Below are positions 37,794-45,964 of a stretch of 64,000 nucleotides of DNA, piece by piece. The stretch's first letter is position 1. Every line of letters starts with the position of its first letter. Source of the DNA: an uncultured Cetobacterium sp. (lineage in GTDB: Bacteria > Fusobacteriota > Fusobacteriia > Fusobacteriales > Fusobacteriaceae); contig NZ_CAMFHX010000001.1 of NCBI RefSeq assembly GCF_945952365.1, positions 81,846 through 145,845 on the forward strand, in the 5' to 3' direction. A program made the translations under genes and the position numbers. The notes beneath the pieces are model-generated. The model had not been told where the DNA came from and did no database searches. It saw nothing but the letters and a program-made list of their open reading frames with translations.

Positions 37794-37822
37794 ATAATAC
37801 CATATTTGTATGCAAAGTTCAA
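37794..37822 (-). promoter_or_regulatory. Promoter of the purine-riboswitch amidohydrolase operon
   Basis: On the minus strand TTGAAC (37817-37822) and TATTAT (37794-37799) are separated by 17 bases, directly upstream of the aptamer. Confidence 0.75.
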
Positions 37823-37909
37823 TAACCTTGTGAAAAATATATACTTATTCTTTTTTTAAAATTCATGCTATAATTAACTATTATATTAATCATGAAAGGA
37901 GTTTTCGTT

Positions 37910-38935
37910 ATGAAAAAATATTCTTTTTTTAAAATTGCTCTGTTATCATTTACTCTACTCTTACTATCTAGTTGTAGTGCTATTATGACCTCTATTGGAA
38001 ATAGTAAAATTGATAATGCTTTGAAAATCTATTACTCAAGAGGATTGACTTCTGAAGGAACTTCTGATTTAATATCTGGATTGGATTATGTCCCTGACTC
38101 AGGTGTTGGTATAGCTCAATATCAAAAGCAATACGCAGAGATTACTTCTCAAAAAAATAGAGTACTTCAAAATAGATATTTTTCTACTCAAGATATAAAC
38201 TCGTTAAATTTATATCTTCTTACTGTTGAAGAATTTAGAAAAATACATTCTAAATTTCCTACAGTTAAAATTGATTACAATGACTTTAACTCTTCAAAGT
38301 TAAAAATTACTAAGATATTTGAAGATTTTGTTTTAAAAGATGAAAAAATCTATATTCCTAGAAATCAAAAAATACAAAATATTAACTATTATAAAATTTT
38401 AAATAAATATGTTAGTAGCTATATAATAAACAGTGCTATTGCTAATCTTGAAAGAGACGTCACTATCAACCTTTATGTTTCCTCATCTTTTAGAGGATTT
38501 TCTAGATTGGATTACTTAGTTACAAACTCTTTAGTTTATGCTTCTGATATGAATAGAGATAGAAATCTTGGAGACTATGTTATTTTTAAAGGTTTTTCAA
38601 ATTCAATAATGCCTACATCTAAAGATTACTTTATTGATTTTAATTTCTCGAATGTATATATTAGAACACTTGAAACAAGAGAGGAAGTAAAAGATAAAAA
38701 CAAGATATTCGTAGCAAGAAAAAGAGTTACAATCAGTGGATTTTATAAAGTTTATTCACCAAATAAAAAAACAACTACAAAATATTTTGATTTCAGTGAA
38801 AATTACACTATTAGAGTAAGAAGTTACGATCACTCAACTTTTTATGATGACGAAAGAGATATAATTAAAGATATTTTAGAAGATAAGTTCTCAAATATTA
38901 TTCGTTATGATTTAAATAACTTAATTACTCCCTAA
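37910..38935 (+). CDS. Putative lipoprotein of unknown function
   Basis: A 341-residue protein whose N-terminus is a lipoprotein signal peptide (ALLSFTLLLLSSC, lipobox Cys near residue 22). The mature part is rich in Lys, Asn, Tyr and Ser with no motif that I recognise. A YDLNNLITP end and several beta-prone segments suggest an envelope protein. The start is ATG 37910 with AAAGGAG upstream; an in-frame ATG at 37892 precedes that site. It stands alone between a divergent riboswitch operon and an IclR gene. Confidence 0.75.
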   Translation: MKKYSFFKIALLSFTLLLLSSCSAIMTSIGNSKIDNALKIYYSRGLTSEGTSDLISGLDYVPDSGVGIAQYQKQYAEITSQKNRVLQNRYFSTQDINSLNLYLLTVEEFRKIHSKFPTVKIDYNDFNSSKLKITKIFEDFVLKDEKIYIPRNQKIQNINYYKILNKYVSSYIINSAIANLERDVTINLYVSSSFRGFSRLDYLVTNSLVYASDMNRDRNLGDYVIFKGFSNSIMPTSKDYFIDFNFSNVYIRTLETREEVKDKNKIFVARKRVTISGFYKVYSPNKKTTTKYFDFSENYTIRVRSYDHSTFYDDERDIIKDILEDKFSNIIRYDLNNLITP

Positions 38936-39008
38936 AAAAATACTTAACTGATAATTCTTTTAAAACATGCTATAATAATCTAAATATATAACTTAAAAGA
39001 GGTTTTTT

Positions 39009-39650
39009 ATGGAAAAAAAATTTATACAGTCTTTAGGAAGAGCAATTGATATTCTTGAATATTTAGCTTTAAATCCTAAAGCTAGATTACAAGATATAAG
39101 TAGTAGCCTAAATTTGAATAAAAGTACTCTACATTCGTTAATATCTACGTTAGAACAACTCGGATATGTCGAAAGAGGAGATACTCCTATTTATTCTCTT
39201 GGAGTAAAAGTTTTTCAATTGGGTAAAGTTTACGAAAGAGATTTTGAAATAAAAAAGTTAATTAATCCAATATTAAAAGAGTTAACTGAGTTTTCTTCTG
39301 AAACAACATATTTAACACTACAAATTGGTAGTTCATATATATATGTCGACAAATCTGAAAGTAAAAATAATTTAAAATTAGACCCAGAACTTGGAATAGA
39401 AGAGAGTGTTTATTCAAAGTCTGCTATTGGAAAAATATATAAAAGTTTTTCTAATAATGAATTTTTAGAATTTGCTTTAGATTTAGAAGAAATTGAAATA
39501 GGAATGAACTGTATTGCATTTCCTATATTAAAGAATAATAAATTATTAGGTGTAATTGGAATTGGTGGCCCATCTTCTAGATTAAATTTAGAAAAAATGA
39601 TGAAATGTAAAGAAAAATATTATGAAATTTCAAGTAGAGTTTTTAAATAA
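39009..39650 (+). CDS. IclR family transcriptional regulator
   Basis: A 213-residue regulator, somewhat short for the family. The N-terminal winged helix (SLGRAIDILEYLALNPKARL and LNKSTLHSLISTLEQLGYV) is clear, and the C-terminal effector domain is present but compact. The target operon is unknown; no catabolic genes lie directly beside it. Confidence 0.88.
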   Translation: MEKKFIQSLGRAIDILEYLALNPKARLQDISSSLNLNKSTLHSLISTLEQLGYVERGDTPIYSLGVKVFQLGKVYERDFEIKKLINPILKELTEFSSETTYLTLQIGSSYIYVDKSESKNNLKLDPELGIEESVYSKSAIGKIYKSFSNNEFLEFALDLEEIEIGMNCIAFPILKNNKLLGVIGIGGPSSRLNLEKMMKCKEKYYEISSRVFK

Positions 39651-39663
39651 CTCTACTTTTTTA
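39632..39663. terminator. Terminator overlapping the 3' end of the IclR gene
   Basis: AAGTAGAG/CTCTACTT (39632-39639 with 39651-39658) followed by a T-run. It includes the stop codon and faces the convergent HxlR gene. Confidence 0.8.
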
Positions 39664-39664
39664 T

Positions 39665-40004
39665 TTAATCCCCAATCACACAAGAATCTAAATATTTTTC
39701 AGCCCACTTTTCAATTAATTCTAAAGCTGGTAGTAAAGCTAACCCTTTTTCTGTAAGCTTATATTCAACTCTTGGTGGAACTTCTGGATAAATAATTCTT
39801 TCAACAATTCCTTCTTCTTCTAGTGCTTTCAATTGTTCATTTAATATTTTTTGAGTTATACCCTTCGTTCTTCTTTGAAGCTCTAAAAATCTAACAGGCT
39901 CATTTTTTAAGTGACAAATTATAAGTCCCTTCCATTTCCCACGAATAAACTCTAATCCTAAATCTAATTGGCAAAAGTAATTTTTATCTTTATAGTTTAA
40001 CATT
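39665..40004 (-). CDS. HxlR family transcriptional regulator
   Basis: A 113-residue winged-helix regulator. The core reads GLEFIRGKWKGLIICHLKN, LQRRTKGITQKILNEQLKAL and RVEYKLTEKG. A cysteine ahead of the first helix (FCQLDLG, C11) lies where redox- and quinone-sensing HxlR members keep theirs. The start is ATG 40004 with AAAGGAG 5 bases upstream. It is divergent from the MFS exporter, whose promoter carries paired dyads that are the likely binding sites. Confidence 0.9.
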
Positions 40005-40145
40005 TTATCTCCTTTCATTTTAAAATTCTTTCTTTTTATTTTAACATTTTAATCAATATTGTCAAATTATAAAATAATTTTAAAATATTTTTCGACAATA
40101 TAAAATATTTTTTTTATTCTATCAAAGTTTAATTTTATTAAATTC

Positions 40146-40179
40146 CTACAAAAAAGTAAGTAGTCTTACAAAAAAGTGC
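40146..40179. promoter_or_regulatory. Two tandem HxlR-type operator dyads upstream of the MFS exporter
   Basis: Sites CTAC-A6-GTAA (40146-40159) and TTAC-A6-GTGC (40166-40179) have centres exactly 20 bp apart. The second centre is about 11.5 bp upstream of the -35 box. The same geometry is repeated at 41513-41546. Confidence 0.72.
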
Positions 40180-40183
40180 CTAA

Positions 40184-40212
40184 TTTTCAAATTTTTAATT
40201 TTATTGTACACT
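40184..40212 (+). promoter_or_regulatory. Weak promoter for the MFS exporter
   Basis: TTTTCA (40184-40189) and TACACT (40207-40212) are 17 bases apart, next to the paired dyads. Both boxes are poor, as expected for an activator-dependent promoter. Confidence 0.5.
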
Positions 40213-40253
40213 GACTTTGTTAAGAAAAATTGAAAACTTTAGGAGGATTTTAT

Positions 40254-41447
40254 ATGAGTACAAAAACAAAAATGCCAAGAGCACTGTTAGCTCTTACACT
40301 AAGTTCATTTGCAATAGGTGTAACTGAATTTATTCCATTAGGATTATTAGCTGAGATGTCAAATTATTTTAGCACATCTCTTAGTTCTATGGGAATGGTG
40401 GTTTCTATGTATGCCATTGGAGTTGCTATTGGTGCACCAATTTTAACAAATTTAATAAGTAGTTTAAGTAGAAAAAATCAACTTATTTTCACATTAGTCT
40501 TATTTACATTAGGTAATCTTTTAGCAGCAGTCTCAACTAGTTTTAATATGTTAATTTTAGCTAGAGTAATTTCTGGATTATCTCATGGAGTATTCTTTAC
40601 GATTGGAAGTATTATTGCATCTGAGGTTTCAGCTCCTGAAAAGAGAAGTCAAGCGATTGCAATTATGTTTGCTGGATTAACTGTTGCCTTAGTTATTGGA
40701 GTTCCTTTAGGAACATTTTTAGGTAAAACATTCTCGTGGAATTTCTCATTCTACTTAGTTACTATATTAGGAGCAATCGCTACTTTTCTTTCTTATATTT
40801 TAACACCTAAAACTTTAAAAAAATCTGAAAAGGGAAGTATTGCAGATCAATTTTCTGTTTTAAAAGAAGAAAGATTAATTAAATCATATCTTCTAACTAT
40901 CATCGGTTATGGTGGATCGTTTGTTCTTCTAACTTATTTAGCTGAAGTGTTAAAAAATGTAAGTGGATTTGGTTCGAACGCTATAAGTGTTTTACTTCTA
41001 ATTTATGGTGTTGCTGTTGCAATTGGAAATATCTATGGTGGTAAAATTTCAGATAAAATGGGAGCTATGAACTCTTTAAAATTACTTTTCTTTATTCAAG
41101 TAATTGCGTTTGGAGCTTTCTACTTTACAGCTAAATCCCCAATTTTAGCAGTAATCAATGTGTTTGCATTAGGACTATTAGATTTTGCAATTGTACCACC
41201 ACTTCAGATGAATGTTGTGGAAGTAGCAAGTGAAGTAGCTCCAAAAGCTACTGATTCAGCGGCTGGATTAAATATTGCCGCATTCAACTTAGGAATAGCT
41301 GGAGCCTCTACAATAGGAGGAGTTGTTGTTTCTACAGTAGGTGTTGAACATACTCCATGGGTAGCCGCTTCAATTTTATCTATTGCATTCTTAATGTCAG
41401 CTTATGAAGTAGCTAAAAATAAAAAAGTAGCTCAACTTTGTAGATAA
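40254..41447 (+). CDS. MFS exporter (DHA1/AraJ-like)
   Basis: A 397-residue, 12-helix major facilitator. The motif region GVTEFIPLGLLAEMSNYF and the LARVISGLSHGVFF segment match the AraJ/YdhP-type drug or sugar efflux group. The start is ATG 40254 with AGGAGG 7 bases upstream. It is under the paired HxlR-type operators, which are shared with the OYE-nitroreductase operon, so it may export an electrophile or its product; this is an inference. Confidence 0.88.
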   Translation: MSTKTKMPRALLALTLSSFAIGVTEFIPLGLLAEMSNYFSTSLSSMGMVVSMYAIGVAIGAPILTNLISSLSRKNQLIFTLVLFTLGNLLAAVSTSFNMLILARVISGLSHGVFFTIGSIIASEVSAPEKRSQAIAIMFAGLTVALVIGVPLGTFLGKTFSWNFSFYLVTILGAIATFLSYILTPKTLKKSEKGSIADQFSVLKEERLIKSYLLTIIGYGGSFVLLTYLAEVLKNVSGFGSNAISVLLLIYGVAVAIGNIYGGKISDKMGAMNSLKLLFFIQVIAFGAFYFTAKSPILAVINVFALGLLDFAIVPPLQMNVVEVASEVAPKATDSAAGLNIAAFNLGIAGASTIGGVVVSTVGVEHTPWVAASILSIAFLMSAYEVAKNKKVAQLCR

Positions 41448-41457
41448 AACTAAAAAA

Positions 41458-41511
41458 ATTGTAAGCTAGAATATATCGTTATATATTGTTTCTAGCTTAT
41501 TTTACACAATT
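41458..41511 (+). terminator. Hairpin after the MFS exporter
   Basis: AAGCTAGAA/TTCTAGCTT (41463-41471 with 41490-41498) is extended outward by AATTGT/ACAATT. There is only a weak T-run, so termination strength is uncertain. Confidence 0.55.
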
Positions 41512-41512
41512 C

Positions 41513-41546
41513 TTACTTTTTTGTAACTAATCTTACAAAAATGTGC
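41513..41546. promoter_or_regulatory. Two tandem HxlR-type operator dyads upstream of the OYE-nitroreductase operon
   Basis: Sites TTAC-T6-GTAA (41513-41526, perfect dyad) and TTAC-AAAAAT-GTGC (41533-41546) have centres 20 bp apart. The 18-mer 41532-41549 matches 40165-40182 at 17 of 18 bases. Confidence 0.75.
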
Positions 41547-41550
41547 CTAC

Positions 41551-41579
41551 TTGTTAGAAGTGAAAAAACAGATTATAAT
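41551..41579 (+). promoter_or_regulatory. Promoter of the OYE-nitroreductase operon
   Basis: TTGTTA (41551-41556) and TATAAT (41574-41579) are 17 bases apart, immediately downstream of the paired dyads. Confidence 0.7.
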
Positions 41580-41621
41580 CCATTTAGAAAATAAATTTAT
41601 AAATAGTTAGAAGGAGAACCC

Positions 41622-42731
41622 ATGAAAAGTATTTTTGATAAAACAAAATTAGGTAATTTAGAAATGAAAAATAGAATAATAAGAGGAGCCCTTTGGGAAG
41701 ATTTAGCAGATGAAAACGGTCATTTGACTCCTGAGCTTTCAGCTATATATGAAGAGCTAGCTGCAGGCGGAGCAGGAACACTTATTACTGGATATGCTTT
41801 TGTTACTGAAGATGAACAACCTAATCCTGGAATGATGGGAATATATAATGATAGTTTTATAGATGAATACAAAATATTTACTGATAAAATCCATCAACAT
41901 GGAACTAATATTATTATGCAAATAGTTTATGGTGGATTCATGACTAACTATAAAGTTGGAGATAGAGTTATTTGGGGCCCATCAACTATACAAAATGAAA
42001 ATACTGGAACTTGGGCTAAAGAGATTTCTAAAGAGGAGATTAAATACTTAGTTAAAGCATTTGCTGACGCAGCATTAAGAGTTAAAAAATCTGGATTTGA
42101 TGGTGTTCAAATACATGGAGGACATGGATATTTATTAAGTCAATTTTTATCTCCATACTACAATAAGAGAGAAGATGAGTATGGTGGCAGTATCGAAAAT
42201 AGAGGAAGAATCATTTTTGAAATTTTTACAGCAATGAGAGAGGCTGTAGGAAAAGAGTTTCCTATTTGGATAAAATTAAATTCTGCTGACTACATTAAAG
42301 ATGGAGGACTTACAGAAGATGACAGTATGTATGTAGCTAAAAAATTAGCAGAGTTAGGAATCGATGCGATAGAAGTTACTGGTGGAAACGAATCAATAAA
42401 AGAAGTTGGAGAAAACAATTTAGGAGCTGCAAGAACTAAGGTTATTGTTTCAAAAGAAAATGAATCATACTTTAGAAATTATGCTAAAAAGTTGGCAGAA
42501 GAGATAGAGACTCCTGTTATTTTAATCGGTGGAAATAGACATGTGGATGTTATGGAGGATATTTTAAATTCTTCTAAAGTGCAGTATTTCTCTTTATCTA
42601 GACCACTTACTTGCGAACCTGATTTAGTTAATATCTGGATGTCTGGAGATTTAAAAAGACCTAAATGTGTATCGTGTAATAAATGCTACTTTACACCTGG
42701 AAAAAGATGTATTTTTAATTTAAAAAAATAG
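41622..42731 (+). CDS. Old Yellow Enzyme family NADH:flavin oxidoreductase
   Basis: A 369-residue FMN TIM-barrel. VQIHGGHGYLLSQFLSP carries the substrate-binding His pair region and NKREDEYGGSIENRGR is the family signature. The C-terminus has a cysteine cluster CVSCNKCYFTPGKRC, reminiscent of the iron-sulfur site of the longer OYE reductases. GGAG precedes the ATG. It is co-transcribed with the nitroreductase gene, under HxlR-type operators, so enone or quinone detoxification is plausible. Confidence 0.87.
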   Translation: MKSIFDKTKLGNLEMKNRIIRGALWEDLADENGHLTPELSAIYEELAAGGAGTLITGYAFVTEDEQPNPGMMGIYNDSFIDEYKIFTDKIHQHGTNIIMQIVYGGFMTNYKVGDRVIWGPSTIQNENTGTWAKEISKEEIKYLVKAFADAALRVKKSGFDGVQIHGGHGYLLSQFLSPYYNKREDEYGGSIENRGRIIFEIFTAMREAVGKEFPIWIKLNSADYIKDGGLTEDDSMYVAKKLAELGIDAIEVTGGNESIKEVGENNLGAARTKVIVSKENESYFRNYAKKLAEEIETPVILIGGNRHVDVMEDILNSSKVQYFSLSRPLTCEPDLVNIWMSGDLKRPKCVSCNKCYFTPGKRCIFNLKK

Positions 42732-42746
42732 ATGAAGGAGCTTATA

Positions 42747-43265
42747 ATGAATTCAATTTTTTATAGAAGAAGTATTAGAAATTTTACTGATAAAGATGTC
42801 GAGTGTGAAAAAATAGAGCGTATTTTAAGAGCTGCTATGCAAGCACCATCAGCTCATAATTTTAAGCCGTGGGAGTTTATTATAGTTGAAAGTGATGAAA
42901 AGAAAAAAGAAATCTCTTTAATGAGCCCTCATGCAACGCCAGCTGGAAAATCAAAAGTTTCTATTGTTGTTTTGGGTAATTCAAAATTAATAGAAAAAGA
43001 TGATATGTGGCTACAGCAAGATTTAGGAGCAGCTATTCAAAATATGCTACTTCAGATTGTTGAAGAAGGGTTAGGTGGAGTTTGGCTTGGATTCTATCCT
43101 GAAGTTGAAAGAGTTCAAAAAATAAAAAAATATTTTAATCTTCCTGAACATATAATTCCATTTGGTGTTGTATCGTTTGGATATTCAGAAGAGGAAAATA
43201 AATTTATCAATAGATATGATAAATCTAAAGTTCATTGTGAAAAATATTGTTCTATAGAAGAATAA
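42747..43265 (+). CDS. Nitroreductase family protein
   Basis: A 172-residue FMN-dependent reductase. The family opening FYRRSIRNFTDKDVE and APSAHNFKPWEFI (FMN binding), and GGVWLGFYP in the second half, are present. The start is ATG 42747 with AAGGAG 6 bases upstream. It lies 15 bases after the OYE gene and should act on quinones, nitroaromatics or flavin; the natural substrate is unknown. Confidence 0.9.
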   Translation: MNSIFYRRSIRNFTDKDVECEKIERILRAAMQAPSAHNFKPWEFIIVESDEKKKEISLMSPHATPAGKSKVSIVVLGNSKLIEKDDMWLQQDLGAAIQNMLLQIVEEGLGGVWLGFYPEVERVQKIKKYFNLPEHIIPFGVVSFGYSEEENKFINRYDKSKVHCEKYCSIEE

Positions 43266-43270
43266 TATTT

Positions 43271-43306
43271 AAAAACTACCCTGCTATAGATAGCAGGGTA
43301 GTTTTT
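43271..43306. terminator. Bidirectional terminator between nitroreductase and DUF309 genes
   Basis: A 16-bp stem (43271-43286 with 43291-43306) with A- and T-runs at its ends serves both convergent genes. Confidence 0.93.
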
Positions 43307-43307
43307 A

Positions 43308-43667
43308 TTATTTATGCAAAGGCAGATAAAGCTCTTCGTAATCTTTTTGCTTTTTAATTTTTAATATTGTATCTTGAATAGTATCTTTTAACTCTTTTGA
43401 ATCTATCCCTAGGTCTTCTATCAAAAATGAAACCTCTTCATAGTTATTAAGTGAATTTTCTAAAACTTGGACTGCGCCCTTAAAGTTTTTATTTCTCCAA
43501 TGAAGCAATCCAACCGAAATCAACAATAAATTTATCGCTACGTGTTTTCTTGTTTCACACTTTGTTTCCTCTACCCAAATCTCTTCTAAAATCTCATGAC
43601 ACTCAAAGAAATCTCTCTCATTTTGGAAAATCTCTATAAATTTTAAATAGCTTTCTTTATTTTTCAT
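43308..43667 (-). CDS. DUF309 family protein
   Basis: A 119-residue, all-helical protein with the DUF309 motif FFECHEILEEIWVEET (about residues 19-34) and LLISVGLLHWRNKNFKGA. The function of the family is not known. Its start codon lies inside the flavodoxin-like gene (11-base overlap), so the two are translated from one mRNA. Confidence 0.85.
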   Translation of the reverse strand: MKNKESYLKFIEIFQNERDFFECHEILEEIWVEETKCETRKHVAINLLLISVGLLHWRNKNFKGAVQVLENSLNNYEEVSFLIEDLGIDSKELKDTIQDTILKIKKQKDYEELYLPLHK

Positions 43668-44166
43668 TTAAATCCTCTTCAAAATTTTCTATCAACCAAT
43701 TATTAAGTCTATCTTTTATCTCTTTTAACATAAACATCTCATCTAAAACTAATCCTATAAATTTACCATTCACAACAGCTGTGCTTTTTACAAAAGCATA
43801 TCCCTCTATTGAAGTTTCTCCAACTATATTTGCATTTTTTTCTAATAAAACATCATAAATAGGTTTCATTCCGTTAACAAAGGTAGCTGCATAAAAGCCT
43901 TGATTTCCTCTTCCTATCAATCCCACATCTTTTCCACTGAAATCTATCTCTCTTAATTTTTCAATTACATTTATCCACTCTTGATGAGGAACTCCAAAAC
44001 CATAGGTTGGAATTATAAAAATTAACCTATTATATTCCTTTACTTTCTCAACTAAATTTTCATCCGAAACTTTATATACATCACACTTTTCTTTTAATTT
44101 ATCCTTAATTAAAGTCGTAACAAACTCGCTTTTTCCTCTTTGACTACTATAAAATACTCCAATCAT
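43657..44166 (-). CDS. Flavodoxin-like protein
   Basis: A 169-residue protein with the flavodoxin fold. The phosphate-binding loop reads FYSSQRGKSE (about residues 5-14) and the second FMN-contact loop PTYGFGVPHQEW follows at about 53-64. It is closest to NrdI-like or flavodoxin-domain proteins but clear NrdI marks are missing. The ATG at 44166 is preferred because the flavin-binding strand begins there and GGAGG lies about 11 bases upstream; ATG 44184 would overlap that site. Confidence 0.78.
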   Translation of the reverse strand: MIGVFYSSQRGKSEFVTTLIKDKLKEKCDVYKVSDENLVEKVKEYNRLIFIIPTYGFGVPHQEWINVIEKLREIDFSGKDVGLIGRGNQGFYAATFVNGMKPIYDVLLEKNANIVGETSIEGYAFVKSTAVVNGKFIGLVLDEMFMLKEIKDRLNNWLIENFEEDLNEK

Positions 44167-44299
44167 AAATTGATACACCTCCATTTATACAACTTAAGTA
44201 TACTATTTTTTGTTTTCTTTTTCAATCTTTCTAATGTTTTTTAGAAAAAAATATGTTAAGCTATCAATAACTATTTTTTTAATATTATTTGGAGGGAAA

Positions 44300-44821
44300 A
44301 TGAAAAATTTTATATTTACAGGATTACTATTTAGTTCATTACTTTACGCAAATACAGGGATTATTAATCAATCTCAATTAAAAGATCAACTTCTACCTAA
44401 ATTAGAGACAAGTGTTATTTTCGAAAAATTCAAACCAATTTTAGCTAGAGAAGCTGTATTAGGTGAAACTATCCAAACCTTTACTAAAGATGGATTAGAA
44501 ACAACTAACACTGTTACTGTTCCAAGCTACATAGTTAAAAATACAACCGAAGCTAAAGAGGAATATATTGTTCCAAAAGATAAATTTGATAAAAGATATG
44601 TTTTCTTAAAAAAAGAAAACTCTACTTGGAATGTTTTCAAGCCAATCGGAGAGATAAAAGCTATAAAAGTTAAAAATAAAGAGGAATTTTTTATCATTGC
44701 ACCATGGGGAGAAAAAATGATAGTGAAAGAGAATGATTTCTTGGTTTCACCATTAGATTACTCTGAAATCTATAGAATTGCTAATCATGAGTTCTTTGAA
44801 ACTTATCAACAACAAAAATAA
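44300..44821 (+). CDS. Secreted protein of unknown function
   Basis: A 173-residue protein with an N-terminal signal peptide ending about LLYA-NT and no lipobox. The mature part has PSYIVKNTTEAKEEYIVPKD and a repeated lysine/glutamate character but no motif that I recognise. The start is ATG 44300 with GGAGGG just upstream; upstream in-frame codons from 44210 precede this site. It is probably periplasmic. Confidence 0.7.
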   Translation: MKNFIFTGLLFSSLLYANTGIINQSQLKDQLLPKLETSVIFEKFKPILAREAVLGETIQTFTKDGLETTNTVTVPSYIVKNTTEAKEEYIVPKDKFDKRYVFLKKENSTWNVFKPIGEIKAIKVKNKEEFFIIAPWGEKMIVKENDFLVSPLDYSEIYRIANHEFFETYQQQK

Positions 44822-44897
44822 TATTTTTATAAAAGGATTTTTCTTTTTTCACAGTATTGACTAATGAAGTACATAACTATATTTATGAGGTGATTTT

Positions 44898-45455
44898 ATG
44901 TGGAAAAATGCTGGACCAATTGTTGCTTTATATCCCACTCCTACTGTAGTTGTAGGAATGATTGATGAAAATGAAAGAGTTAATTGGATTAATGTTGCCC
45001 ATGTTGGACTTATCGGATTGGATTCAATTATGTTAAGTATCAATAAGCTTCATTTTAGTAATGAGATTATTAAGGATAAATATGCTGTTTCTGTGAATAT
45101 CGTAACAGAAGAGATGCTAGAAGCTACAGATTTTGTTGGGATAGTTAGTGGTAGAAAAGTGGATAAATCAAATGTTTTTGAATATACAATGGGAATTAGA
45201 AATGTTCCTATGATCAATCTTTCTCCTATCGTTATGGAGTGTGAACTAACTGATAACTTTGAAACTAAAGAGCACAATCAATATATTTTTAAAGTTAGAC
45301 ATACACATATAAAACCTGAAGTTTTAGATGAAAATGGAAATATTAGTTATGATATTTTAAAGCCTATACTCTTTGAAATGCCTACTAAGTCATACTATAA
45401 ACTTGGTGATAAAGTTGGAAATTGCTGGAAAATTGGTGAAAATTTCTATAAATAA
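44898..45455 (+). CDS. Flavin reductase family protein
   Basis: A 185-residue FMN-binding split-barrel protein. The opening PIVALYPTPTVVVGM and NVAHVGLIGLDSIMLSINKLHFSN match the flavin reductase-like (DIM6/NTAB) fold, followed by YAVSVNIVTEEM. It could pass reduced flavin to a partner enzyme. GAGGTG precedes the ATG. It is monocistronic, with a terminator after it. Confidence 0.85.
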   Translation: MWKNAGPIVALYPTPTVVVGMIDENERVNWINVAHVGLIGLDSIMLSINKLHFSNEIIKDKYAVSVNIVTEEMLEATDFVGIVSGRKVDKSNVFEYTMGIRNVPMINLSPIVMECELTDNFETKEHNQYIFKVRHTHIKPEVLDENGNISYDILKPILFEMPTKSYYKLGDKVGNCWKIGENFYK

Positions 45456-45464
45456 AATAACATA

Positions 45465-45493
45465 AAAGGGTCTATCACATAAGACCCTTTTTT
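45465..45493 (+). terminator. Terminator after the flavin reductase gene
   Basis: AAAGGGTCT/AGACCCTTT (45465-45473 with 45482-45490) followed by T. Confidence 0.88.
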
Positions 45494-45495
45494 CA

Positions 45496-45588
45496 TTATA
45501 TCACTAAAATTTTTGTTAAAATCGTACTTCCTAAAAATATTATCCCTACCAAAATCATCAATCCAAATTCTATTTTATTACTTTTCAT
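45496..45588 (-). CDS. Putative 30-residue single-helix membrane protein
   Basis: On the minus strand an ORF starts at ATG 45588 with AGGAG 6 bases upstream and encodes MKSNKIEFGLMILVGIIFLG plus ten more residues. It predicts one transmembrane helix (about residues 9-27). It lies 29 bases downstream of another small membrane protein gene on the same strand. No family is recognised. Confidence 0.55.
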   Translation of the reverse strand: MKSNKIEFGLMILVGIIFLGSTILTKILVI

Positions 45589-45617
45589 TTTTTCTCCTAT
45601 TTTTTAGTTTTTTTATC

Positions 45618-45857
45618 CTAACAACCTAATAAAAAATTTCCAAACCCTCTAAACATAAATGGTGACATACCATTTAAATATAGATATCTAGTTCCGAAAA
45701 ATGCTATTACATGACCTACTATCATTACTATAAAAATTCCTAATAAAAAATAGATTAAACCAAAGTTACTTTTTTTAGTTCCTATTGAATCATATGTATT
45801 ACTCTCTCTTCTTTCAGTTAATAAAAAAATAATTAAAATAAGTAAAATTATCGTCAT
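45618..45857 (-). CDS. Putative 79-residue small membrane protein
   Basis: A short protein with two predicted transmembrane segments (about residues 1-14 and 35-58) and a terminal SPFMFRGFGNFLLGC. The start is ATG 45857 with AAAGGA about 11 bases upstream; ATG 45869 directly abuts that site and is less likely. It is followed by the 30-residue membrane protein ORF. No family recognised. Confidence 0.55.
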   Translation of the reverse strand: MTIILLILIIFLLTERRESNTYDSIGTKKSNFGLIYFLLGIFIVMIVGHVIAFFGTRYLYLNGMSPFMFRGFGNFLLGC

Positions 45858-45936
45858 ATTGCAACACATCCTTTAACAAAGTTTTTTGTTTATTACTTAT
45901 AATACAAAATTTTTGTTTCAGAATTATGTCAAACAA

Positions 45937-45960
45937 AAAAAGCCCAGAAGGGCTTTTTTA
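45937..45960 (-). terminator. Terminator downstream of the FMN_bind-like gene
   Basis: AAAAAGCCC/GGGCTTTTT (45937-45945 with 45950-45958) forms a stem; the minus-strand reading has a T-run at 45935-45941. Confidence 0.85.
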
Positions 45961-45964
45961 TAAT

